Shown: piece after piece, positions 1-6,254 of the stretch
Numbering within the stretch: position 1 is the stretch's first letter
Layout of the letters: the number at the start of each line of letters is the position of its first letter
Assembly: GCA_029882725.1 (NCBI GenBank)
Contig: JAOUKG010000173.1
Span: 1-6,317 of the forward strand
Direction: 5' to 3'
DNA length: 6,317 nt
Source: Cyclobacteriaceae bacterium
GTDB taxonomy: Bacteria > Bacteroidota > Bacteroidia > Cytophagales > Cyclobacteriaceae
Position numbers and translations under genes: made by a program
Notes under the pieces: generated by a model
Told to the model about the DNA's origin: nothing
The model's input: the letters and a program-made list of their open reading frames with translations, nothing else
Databases searched by the model: none

Positions 1-831
1 TTCAAGATTACGGGAATCAATAGGAGCATCAGTCGCCACAATTATCATACATGAACCATCGGCCGATTCAAGGGCTTTACTGTACATATAGGTACCTAAC
101 TCCTCTCCTACTGGCACTCCATCTATTGTAAGAACTCCTCCAAAATTGGATTGAACAAGCACACCAACGGTATATCCACCCAATGAAGCTGGCAACACTC
201 TTGAAGATGTGCCTATTCCACCTTTAAATCCAAAACAAGAAGTCCCCGTGCCTGCTCCTACATTTCCTTGTTGTACCACGCCTCCTTTTGCATCATTAAT
301 AGCTTTTATTACGTCACCTTCCCTGACGTGTAATCCACGAATATCATTCAGGTAACTATCGTTTGTTTCACCTACAACTGCATTTACCGAACGCACCTCC
401 TCATTTCCAGGTAGATTGATTGTATACTTCACCACGGCATTAAATGCAGTTCCCACCGACATAGTGTTGGTTAACACTATTGGCGTTTCAAGATTCCCAA
501 GTTCCATGATCTGTGTGCTACCAGCAAATTTTCCAAACCCATTTCCTGCAAAGAAACCGGCCGGTATTTTATTCATAAAAACATTTTCAGCGGGAACTAT
601 TGCTGTAACTCCAGTTCTTACCGAATCTCCTTTACTTAAAGTTACATGCCCAACTCTCACCCCATGTACATCAGTTATGGCATTGTATTTGCCGGTTTCC
701 AGTATACCTATTTCAATACCATAGTCACGTGCCAATTGAGCGTTTACAAAAGAGGATGTAAATAGTATATAGAAACAAGCTGATAATCGTGTTATTAACC
801 AAATAGGGATACGGCGTTTTGATTTGAACAT
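1..831 (-). CDS. Exported DmpA/P1-family (S58) N-terminal-nucleophile peptidase, partial (C-terminus beyond the left edge)
   Basis: The open frame runs from ATG at 831-829 to base 1 without a stop, giving 277 residues. Residues 1-31 look like a Sec signal peptide (basic MFKSKRR, hydrophobic core, FVNA|Q), so the protein probably acts in the periplasm. The family is recognisable from TDVHGVRVGH (53-62), RTGVTAIVP (72-80), ETPIVLTNTMSVG (115-127), GETNDSYLND (154-163), GAGTG...GFKGGIGTSSR (192-211) and VGVLVQSNFGG (222-232). In DmpA and BapA the precursor cleaves itself at a Gly-Ser bond, and that Ser becomes the nucleophile at the start of the beta chain. Here this maps to G259-S260, followed by CMIIVATDAP. 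The window therefore holds the whole alpha chain and the first 18 residues of the beta chain; roughly 100 more residues should lie outside. Characterised members are aminopeptidases on small amides, D-Ala esters or beta-peptides; the substrate here cannot be told. The gene diverges from the one at 874 with 42 bp between starts. The S58 assignment is firm. Confidence 0.93.
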   Translation of the reverse strand, partial: MFKSKRRIPIWLITRLSACFYILFTSSFVNAQLARDYGIEIGILETGKYNAITDVHGVRVGHVTLSKGDSVRTGVTAIVPAENVFMNKIPAGFFAGNGFGKFAGSTQIMELGNLETPIVLTNTMSVGTAFNAVVKYTINLPGNEEVRSVNAVVGETNDSYLNDIRGLHVREGDVIKAINDAKGGVVQQGNVGAGTGTSCFGFKGGIGTSSRVLPASLGGYTVGVLVQSNFGGVLTIDGVPVGEELGTYMYSKALESADGSCMIIVATDAPIDSRNLE

Positions 832-842
832 AAAAAATTAAT

Positions 843-850
843 TATATTTG
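843..850 (+). promoter_or_regulatory. Candidate Bacteroidota -7 promoter box for the gene at 874
   Basis: TATATTTG fits the TAnnTTTG -7 consensus of Bacteroidota promoters. A TTTG at 823-826 could serve as the -33 element, but the 16-bp gap is slightly short. Initiation would fall near 855-858, leaving a leader of about 17 nt that is A/T-rich and lacks a Shine-Dalgarno sequence. The putative -33 element lies inside the first codons of the divergent peptidase gene, so the two promoters, if both are here, must be very close. This is a motif match only. Confidence 0.4.
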
Positions 851-873
851 AAAATTAACCAATCATTAAAATT

Positions 874-1269
874 ATGAAAAAGGTATTATATATAGGACTA
901 AGTGTGCTTTTATTAGTTGGTATTTCTTTTCTTGATGCCAACGCCCAGGGAAATAGCAATAAAAATAAAGGAAAGGGAAATCCAAGTGTACAGAAAGGAC
1001 ATGGTCCCCCACCCTGGGCTCCAGCACACGGTTACAGAGCCAAAACCCGATATGTGTACTTCAAAGATTATGATGTTTACTACGACAACCAAAGAGGCGT
1101 TTATATAACTTTAAATGGTAAGAACTGGACAGTAACGACACGTTTACCCCTACGTCTTAAAACTGTTAATTTGGTAGGAGCCGTAAAAATAGATTTGGAT
1201 TTTGACGGAAACGACCCCAACAAATACCATTCAGATCATTTAAAAAAGTACCCAAAAAAAAGAGGCTAA
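874..1269 (+). CDS. Small secreted basic protein of unknown function
   Basis: This 131-aa protein starts MKKVLYIGLSVLLLVGISF and has a clear Sec signal peptide ending DANA|Q (A24|Q25), so it is exported, with no lipobox Cys. The mature chain begins with a low-complexity Asn/Lys/Gly stretch (26-42), then GHGPPPWAPAHGYR (42-55). An aromatic, beta-like section follows: RYVYFKDYDVYYD (59-71), RGVYITLNGKNWTV (74-87), and the end of the strand series near RLPLRL (90-95). The end is LDFDGNDPNKYHSDHLKKYPKKRG, acidic then strongly basic. I cannot assign it to a named family. The PPWAPAHGYR plus YVYF/YYD/GVYI arrangement reminds me of conserved hypothetical secreted proteins of Bacteroidota, but that is memory, not a search. 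There are no catalytic motifs, membrane helices after the signal, or Cys pairs. It stands alone on its strand, diverging from the S58 peptidase and converging on the amidohydrolase unit. The start is fixed by the signal peptide. An overlapping frame at 917-1108 is a shadow. Confidence 0.85.
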   Translation: MKKVLYIGLSVLLLVGISFLDANAQGNSNKNKGKGNPSVQKGHGPPPWAPAHGYRAKTRYVYFKDYDVYYDNQRGVYITLNGKNWTVTTRLPLRLKTVNLVGAVKIDLDFDGNDPNKYHSDHLKKYPKKRG

Positions 1270-1273
1270 AATT

Positions 1274-1341
1274 TACCGGGGTGCATATGTTTAGTACAGA
1301 CGTAAAATTTTACGCACAATCGAAACACATACACCCCGGTA
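1274..1341. terminator. Long stem-loop between convergent genes, probable terminator (better paired as minus-strand RNA)
   Basis: The arms 1274-1292 (TACCGGGGTGCATATGTTT) and 1323-1341 (AAACACATACACCCCGGTA) pair over 19 positions. The two differences (1284 against 1331, 1287 against 1328) are C-A and A-C mismatches in plus-strand RNA but U-G and G-U wobbles in minus-strand RNA. The loop contains a perfect 14-bp palindrome, CGTAAAATTTTACG, at 1301-1314. The structure begins 5 bp after the plus-gene stop and lies 15 bp beyond the minus-gene stop. After the hairpin, minus-strand RNA reads into AAATTTTAG and a T-run a little further on; the plus side has no T-tract. It therefore looks mainly like the terminator of the amidohydrolase unit, perhaps also helping to end the 874-1269 transcript. 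Confidence 0.7.
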
Positions 1342-1355
1342 CATTACTACAACAA

Positions 1356-2651
1356 TCAATGTCCGTATTTGTCGGAATATTTTTTGAATAGCCACTGCTG
1401 CCGTGCATCAAGGGTTATTTCCCTGCCCCCTATAAAGGCACTTATCAACACACTTGTTCGCATATCCAAGGCATCGCCTTCTGAGATGAAAAGAGTAGCA
1501 TCTTTACCTGTTTCCAAAGTACCCACACGTTTATCAACACCTAACAGTTTAGCAGGATTGGAAGTAATCATTTTCAATGCATCCTCTTTGCTCATTCCCC
1601 AGGCTACAGATGTTCCTGCATAAAAAGGCAAATTCCTGGAATTGGCAAGCATACCACTATGTGAAAGAGTTACCTCAACTCCCTTTTTTGTTAATTCCAC
1701 TGCAAGCTTATAAGGAAGGTCGTAATCATCATCCGATCTGTCGGGTAAGGCATGAGGTTTTGGCAATACGACAGGTATCTTATTTTCAGCCAGAAAATCG
1801 GCTGCAAACAAAGCCTCGGCATCACCTACTATCGCTATCCTTTTCACACCCATTTCTTGAGCAAATTTTACAGATTCAACCATACCCTTAGCTTCTTCCG
1901 TATGGATTATCAACACTTTTGATCCGTCAAACAAGCCCAACATAGACTCTAATTTCAAGTTTCTATCTTTGGAACCGGCCGATTTATATGCTTTGGAATC
2001 CTCAAACAACTTTTTAATCTCCCGATATGTTTTATCATAATCAGGATTGGGACCATAACTCACTGTATAAGTAGAAAAATCAAATTGCCTTCTGTTTTTC
2101 CCCGGCCAGTTCATGTGAATTGCCACATCTATCGAATGGGTAGCATCCTCCCAGTTCCAGCCATCAAGCTCCATCAATGAAGACGATCCGGAAATTGCAC
2201 CTCCCTGTGGAGTCGCCTCCGCAAGTAATATTCCATTAAAACGAAACGCCGGGATATTCTCAGAATCTGTATTGAAAGCAATTTGAGAACGTACATTGGG
2301 ATTTAATTCTCCTGTCTCTGCACCATCTCTGGTGGCTCGAACACTGGACACTTCATCAAGACCTACCTGACTATTCAGAATAATAAATCCTGGATAAATA
2401 TGTTTTCCTGAAATATTTCTCACATCGTATTTTGATTCGTCACCGGGTGAATCTACTCCAACATAAGTAATTTTTCCTTGCTCAAAAGCTACATTTGCAT
2501 TTTCAATAACCTGTCCATTACCTAAATGGGCAGTTCCTCCTTTCAATAATATAGGTTTTTCCTGTGCTGGTGCCGGTATAGGAACCTGTGCAAATAAGTT
2601 TGCCGTGCTTATTGAAATTATAAGTAGAAATATATATTTAATTGATTTCAT
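1356..2651 (-). CDS. Exported amidohydrolase-like protein with degenerate metal site (COG1228/imidazolonepropionase-like fold)
   Basis: This 431-aa protein opens with a Sec signal peptide (MKSIKYIFLLIISISTANLFA|Q, cleavage after A21). An N-terminal strand region of the composite amidohydrolase type follows (ILLKGGTAHLGNGQVIENANV, then GKITYVG). The C-terminal family signature is MSKEDALKMITSNPAKLLGV...GTLETGKDATLFI (353-389), closely matching the same region of its neighbour (DALKMVTLNPAKLL...GSIKTGKDADVVV). The catalytic pattern is broken: where the family has D-x-H-x-H after the first barrel strand, this has GFIILNSQVG (88-97), so both His are replaced (N93, Q95). At the position expected for the last Asp ligand it reads LSHSG (329-333). 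H250 in LIIHTEE may be a leftover ligand. It is probably a non-catalytic partner or a very changed enzyme. The ATG lies 12 bp after the upstream TAA, so the two genes should be cotranscribed. The frame is intact with no sign of decay. The fold call is good; lack of activity is inference. Confidence 0.88.
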   Translation of the reverse strand: MKSIKYIFLLIISISTANLFAQVPIPAPAQEKPILLKGGTAHLGNGQVIENANVAFEQGKITYVGVDSPGDESKYDVRNISGKHIYPGFIILNSQVGLDEVSSVRATRDGAETGELNPNVRSQIAFNTDSENIPAFRFNGILLAEATPQGGAISGSSSLMELDGWNWEDATHSIDVAIHMNWPGKNRRQFDFSTYTVSYGPNPDYDKTYREIKKLFEDSKAYKSAGSKDRNLKLESMLGLFDGSKVLIIHTEEAKGMVESVKFAQEMGVKRIAIVGDAEALFAADFLAENKIPVVLPKPHALPDRSDDDYDLPYKLAVELTKKGVEVTLSHSGMLANSRNLPFYAGTSVAWGMSKEDALKMITSNPAKLLGVDKRVGTLETGKDATLFISEGDALDMRTSVLISAFIGGREITLDARQQWLFKKYSDKYGH

Positions 2652-2663
2652 TTTCGTGATTGT

Positions 2664-5600
2664 TTAATGTTGTACATGGTCAGCTTCTACTCCTAACAGG
2701 TCTTCACAATGAAAGTTTATGCTTTCAGAGCTCCTTCTTCGCTCTACTTTTCCTCCATTCTGTTTTTCACCTTTCATTTTCTCAATGATTCTGGCTCTTT
2801 CTGAAGCAATGTATTCCCTGTGTTGTTGATCCTTTTTCAAATCAAAATAAACAATTCCATCTATTATGGTTTGTTCTGGTTTTGCATAAACCGATAAAGG
2901 ATGTCCGGACCATACTACAACATCTGCGTCTTTTCCTGTCTTAATACTTCCCATTCGTTGATCCAGATGCAATAGTTTTGCGGGGTTTAATGTCACCATT
3001 TTTAATGCATCCTCTTCCGATGTACCACCATATTTAATAGACTTCGCTGCCTCCTGATTCAATCTGCGAATCATTTCAGCATCATCAGAGTTTATCGCTG
3101 TAACCACTCCTTCATTATTCATAATTGTGGCATTGTATGGAATTGCATAACGAACCTCCCATTTATAATTCCACCAATCAGAGAATGTAGAAGCTCCTAC
3201 ACCATGTTCTTTCATTTTGTCGGCTACTTTATAACCTTCAAGAATATGAGTAAAAGTGTTTATCCTGAAACCAAACTTTTCAGCCACATTCATCAACATA
3301 TTAATTTCAGATTGAACATAAGAGTGACAAGAAATAAAACGCTCACCATTAATAATTTCAACCATAGTTTCCATGGCCAGATCCCTTCTGGGAGGAGTTG
3401 CCAACAGTTTTTCCTTTTTAGAAAGAGCATTATAGGCTTTCCATTCTTTTTCATAATCAACGGCAGCAGAAAAAGCATCCATGTACACTTGCTCCACTCC
3501 CATTCTCGACTGCGGAAAACGTATTGAACTACTGTTGCTTGTTCTTTTTACATTTTCCCCTAAGGCAAATTTAATGTATCCATCAGCTCCTTTAATTTTA
3601 AGCTCTTCGGGTGAGGCACCCCACCTTAGTTTTATCAAAGCCGATTGGCCACCAATGGGATTGGCACTTCCATGCAAAATTTGTAAGGCAGTAACTCCAC
3701 CAGCCAAAGCTCTATATAAGCCTATGGCCTCAGAATTAATAACGTCTCCAATTCGTACCATACCAGAATTCGTTGCTGCATCATTTATTGAACTTGCACC
3801 CAAATGTGAATGCTCATCTATTATTCCTGATGTAACGTGTTTTCCCGTTCCGTCAATGGTTCTATCTGCCTGATCTGTTAAGTTTTTACCTATTTTCGCA
3901 ATTTTACCACCTTTTAATAATACATCTGTATTTTCCAGAATTCCTTCCTTTTCATTGGTCCATACTGTTGCATTTTTAATAAGAATAGTCTCCTGCTTTG
4001 GCATTTCCTTCGACCCATAGGCAACAAATGGGTAAATCACATCACCTAACTCTACAGGACTCGATTTTTTCCCATTTTCAGATTTTTCTTTCTTTTCAAC
4101 ATCACCTGTCCTGACAGCCGACCAACTCATCCAATTTCCTTTAGGATCTATTCCTTCTCCCTGAAAACCAGTGTTTTTAGACCATCCTGTAAGACGAATC
4201 AAACCTTCATTTCCCTTTTCAGTAGAATTGAAATTCATACTAACCAGTTCATTATCAATTTTCAGGTTTACTTTTTGTGTTGTTGTATCAGTAATGTTTA
4301 TCTCAGCGGCATGTTTACCCGGTTCACCTGTTATTTTGAATTTATAATCTTTTTCACCAATTGAAAGAGTGTACTCACCGGAACGATCCTTAGCATTTAT
4401 ATCTCCTAAGACAAATTGGCTACCTTGAATCCAATTTTCATAAATCACAGTTCCCGATTCAAATAAATCGCCCGAAGTAATTATAAAATTGGCTAATTTC
4501 CCTTTTTCAAGGGTTCCAACTTGATCTTGCACTCTTAAATAAGAAGCAGGAACTGATGTAAGAGCATTGAGTGCAACTCTCTTTGAAAGGCCATACTCAA
4601 CCGCTTTTCTTAGATTATCCCAAAAGTTACTTCCACTTTGATCGGAAGTAATTGCGAAAGAAATTCCGTTTTTCTCTAACCAGGCAGGATTAGCAGGAGC
4701 CAGTTCCCAATGTTTCATGTCAGCCAATGAAACCCTTTGAGCATCCAAGGGGTCATCTACATCAAAAGCCGCCGGGAAATTTAATGGAATGATCAAAGAA
4801 GCATTGGTTGCTTTGATCTCATTCATTCTCTGATATTCATCTCCACCACCTCTAATTATATATTGTACTTTGAACTCGTCGCCAAGTTTATCTGCCCTTA
4901 ATGCATTCAACCAACCTCCTGCATCAAAAAATTGAGGCAATGACTGGCTTTCAATCCATGCGTCCAAAGATTTATCGCTGTAAGGTTTTGTTTTTTGTGC
5001 ACCATACCAACTTGCATCAAGGTAAGTTTGCCTTAAAAGTGCGATAAAACCCATGGAGGAAACAGGATAACTCTGACGGCTGGTTCCTCTGTTGAATGAG
5101 TAATGAGCTGCTGCCACTGGTTTTAACATTACCTTGTTTTCAGAAGTAGAGCCCAGAGTAACCAAGGTAGATGTTCCACGTGCCAGACCATCTTCTTTAA
5201 AACTCAATACAGTTCCAAATCCCATTTTTCGGTATTTATCGGCTTCTTTGTCCTGAACTGTAAATTCATCAGAGGCATTGTACTCTGATTTAATAGATTG
5301 ATTACCATTATAGGCACCGTCTGTCTTCGATTGTATCTGTTCAACACCTCCCCAGCCACCGCCGCGGACTCTTTCCAAAGCCGGAAGACCATAAGAAGTG
5401 TTTAAATCAATAAAGGAAGGATAAAGATAATTTCCCTTTACATCAAAGGTTTTATAACCGGAGGGGATTGATATTCCGGTTCCAATAGCTACAATTCTGC
5501 CATCTTTTACCAGCATGGTAGCATTGCGTAGCACACTTTCACCTGTAGTGACAATGTTTGCATTGATAAATGCCGTAGCATCTATTCTTTCATCTTTTAC

Positions 5601-5684
5601 ATCATTTATCGGAAAGGTAGCCTGTCCAAATGAAATGGATGAAAAGATGAAAACAAAAATAATTGATAAAATAGAATTTTTCAT
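2664..5684 (-). CDS. Exported double-module amidohydrolase: degenerate N-terminal module, beta-rich middle, complete C-terminal metallohydrolase
   Basis: I start it at ATG 5684-5682 (1006 aa), because MKNSILSIIFVFIFSSISFG|Q is a clean signal peptide. The in-frame ATG at 5714 would add ten residues ahead of it and lies in a predicted leader hairpin. The N-terminal module (about 35-425) has the amidohydrolase layout (LVKDGRIVAIG; DQVGTLEKGKLANFII), but the HxH site reads FIDLNTSYG with N95 and S97; a terminal Asp remains (SD at 347-348). Residues 430-520 form a beta-strand-rich insert ending GNWMSWSAV. A charged linker follows (529-545, VEKKEKSENGKKSSPVE). The C-terminal module (about 565-950) is complete: IIDEHSHLG (H625, H627), YIKFALGE (K705, candidate carboxylated Lys), ISCHSYVQ (H787), FTHILEG (H813) and AINSDDAE (D867), plus SANPIGGQSALIKLR. 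The tail ends with HCEDLL. This predicts an envelope metal-dependent hydrolase of amide or cyclic-amide bonds; the substrate is unknown. It is first in a two-gene unit with the degenerate homologue downstream. Confidence 0.93.
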   Translation of the reverse strand: MKNSILSIIFVFIFSSISFGQATFPINDVKDERIDATAFINANIVTTGESVLRNATMLVKDGRIVAIGTGISIPSGYKTFDVKGNYLYPSFIDLNTSYGLPALERVRGGGWGGVEQIQSKTDGAYNGNQSIKSEYNASDEFTVQDKEADKYRKMGFGTVLSFKEDGLARGTSTLVTLGSTSENKVMLKPVAAAHYSFNRGTSRQSYPVSSMGFIALLRQTYLDASWYGAQKTKPYSDKSLDAWIESQSLPQFFDAGGWLNALRADKLGDEFKVQYIIRGGGDEYQRMNEIKATNASLIIPLNFPAAFDVDDPLDAQRVSLADMKHWELAPANPAWLEKNGISFAITSDQSGSNFWDNLRKAVEYGLSKRVALNALTSVPASYLRVQDQVGTLEKGKLANFIITSGDLFESGTVIYENWIQGSQFVLGDINAKDRSGEYTLSIGEKDYKFKITGEPGKHAAEINITDTTTQKVNLKIDNELVSMNFNSTEKGNEGLIRLTGWSKNTGFQGEGIDPKGNWMSWSAVRTGDVEKKEKSENGKKSSPVELGDVIYPFVAYGSKEMPKQETILIKNATVWTNEKEGILENTDVLLKGGKIAKIGKNLTDQADRTIDGTGKHVTSGIIDEHSHLGASSINDAATNSGMVRIGDVINSEAIGLYRALAGGVTALQILHGSANPIGGQSALIKLRWGASPEELKIKGADGYIKFALGENVKRTSNSSSIRFPQSRMGVEQVYMDAFSAAVDYEKEWKAYNALSKKEKLLATPPRRDLAMETMVEIINGERFISCHSYVQSEINMLMNVAEKFGFRINTFTHILEGYKVADKMKEHGVGASTFSDWWNYKWEVRYAIPYNATIMNNEGVVTAINSDDAEMIRRLNQEAAKSIKYGGTSEEDALKMVTLNPAKLLHLDQRMGSIKTGKDADVVVWSGHPLSVYAKPEQTIIDGIVYFDLKKDQQHREYIASERARIIEKMKGEKQNGGKVERRRSSESINFHCEDLLGVEADHVQH

Positions 5685-5703
5685 TAGCGTTTGGGTTAAG
5701 TAA

Positions 5704-5737
5704 GAAAGTAGCATGCATAGTCTCTCCTGCTACTTTC
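5704..5737 (-). promoter_or_regulatory. Leader stem-loop upstream of the amidohydrolase unit
   Basis: A perfect 10-bp inverted repeat, GAAAGTAGCA (5704-5713) and TGCTACTTTC (5728-5737), encloses a 14-nt loop. On the minus strand the loop reads GGAGAGACTATGCA. It ends 20 nt before the chosen start codon at 5684. If transcription starts near 5735, as the candidate promoter suggests, the hairpin forms the very 5' end of the mRNA. There it could protect the transcript or affect translation. It would also bury the alternative ATG at 5714, supporting the downstream start. The inverted repeat is seen directly; its role is inference, and a protein-binding operator is an alternative. Confidence 0.5.
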
Positions 5738-5740
5738 ACA

Positions 5741-5748
5741 CAAAAATA
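5741..5748 (-). promoter_or_regulatory. Candidate Bacteroidota -7 promoter box for the amidohydrolase unit
   Basis: On the minus strand this reads TATTTTTG, matching the TAnnTTTG consensus. Initiation would fall near 5733-5736, giving a leader of about 50 nt that starts with the 10-bp stem-loop. I find no good TTG-type -33 element at the usual distance (about 5764-5772), so the promoter may be weak or need an activator. Confidence 0.35.
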
Positions 5749-5981
5749 ACTCTTTAAGAAAGAAACAGAGGATATATTTATGTAAAAGGCAGAAAAGACC
5801 AAGTCATGCGACATTTTTACATGTAACCGTTTTATACAATATAATTCCAATACAGGTCAAATATTTTAGAAAATAGTACCGTACTAATGAACCTCCAATC
5901 GGACCTAATCTATTATTTATTCTTATTTAAATGTTTATTTGTTTTAAACGGGTTAATAGATAAAGAAACTATCGGCGTGCT
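5749..5981. other. AT-rich intergenic stretch with no gene seen
   Basis: Upstream of the candidate promoter of the amidohydrolase unit I find no ORF with family features, no RNA gene and no strong repeat. The only longer minus-strand frame (5850-5602) overlaps the real gene start in another frame and has no recognisable content. The stretch is very AT-rich from about 5910 to 5950. Confidence 0.5.
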
Positions 5982-6048
5982 ACCTAAAATTTGAAATGAA
6001 TGAATTCAGCAGATACAGTAACCCCCTCTTTCATTCATTTCACTAGGT
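5982..6048. repeat. Large inverted repeat (13-bp perfect arms, extended stem)
   Basis: TGAAATGAATGAA at 5992-6004 is the exact reverse complement of TTCATTCATTTCA at 6030-6042, around a 25-nt loop. Further out, ACCTA at 5982-5986 pairs with TAGGT at 6044-6048 across an uneven internal loop (5 nt against 1 nt). Neither side has a clear T-run, so it is not a textbook terminator. It could be a terminator for a gene to the right, a dyad operator, or part of a small mobile or repeat element. The arms are certain from the sequence; the function is not. Confidence 0.55.
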
Positions 6049-6056
6049 GTTAAACA

Positions 6057-6173
6057 ATGCTCAATACCATCTATTTTGCATCCATTATTTTCCTTGTGTT
6101 CCTCCCTGCCTCATTCACCTTCGCTAAAGCTGCGGTGAATAAAGGCTCGGTCCTTCTCCCGAGTTCCTCCTGA
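6057..6173 (+). other. Doubtful 38-codon ORF with a hydrophobic N-terminus
   Basis: ATG at 6057 opens a frame reading MLNTIYFASIIFLVFLPASF, then TFAKAAVNKGSVLLPSSS and a stop. It has one hydrophobic segment (about 5-20) and could pass for a tiny membrane peptide or failed signal sequence. There is no promoter motif or ribosome-binding signal. Its last codons run into the hairpin at 6151-6179, and nothing follows it. The pattern NTI-FA---FLP faintly recalls the N-terminus of MBOAT acyltransferases, so a decayed fragment is conceivable, but this rests on a few residues. Chance is the most likely explanation. Confidence 0.12.
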
Positions 6174-6179
6174 GAAGGA
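6151..6179. repeat. Short inverted repeat in the right-hand intergenic region
   Basis: TCCTTCTC (6151-6158) pairs perfectly with GAGAAGGA (6172-6179). A smaller GAG/CTC pairing inside (6161-6163 with 6167-6169) gives a compact hairpin. The 9-mer TCCTCCTGA occurs at 6165-6173 and again at 6208-6216. The surrounding 6110-6250 looks richer in GC than the region to its left. No T-tract follows on either strand. Confidence 0.45.
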
Positions 6180-6254
6180 TGACGTTTCGCAGGTTTACGT
6201 ATGCTAATCCTCCTGATTTAGAGCTTAGTGTCTTCAGGGACAAAACGGTGAATT

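Noticed and set aside
416..724. Plus-strand frame of 102 aa
   Set aside because: It lies entirely antisense to the S58 peptidase, whose motifs are unmistakable on the minus strand; a shadow frame.
850..857. Possible -7 box (TAATTTTC on the minus strand) for the S58 peptidase
   Set aside because: The last base departs from the consensus and no -33 element is found at the usual distance, so it is not listed as a feature.
3204..3873. Overlapping plus-strand and alternative minus-strand frames (such as 3204-3527, 3293-3478, 3481-3873)
   Set aside because: All lie inside the C-terminal metallohydrolase module of the large amidohydrolase; no independent family features.
5685..5714. Longer start for the large amidohydrolase at ATG 5714
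   Set aside because: It would add ten residues before a good signal peptide and its start codon falls at the loop edge of the leader hairpin; the ATG at 5684 is preferred.
5602..5850. Minus-strand frame of 82 aa starting upstream of the large amidohydrolase
   Set aside because: It overlaps the signal peptide region of the real gene in another frame, runs through the leader hairpin and candidate promoter, and has no recognisable content.
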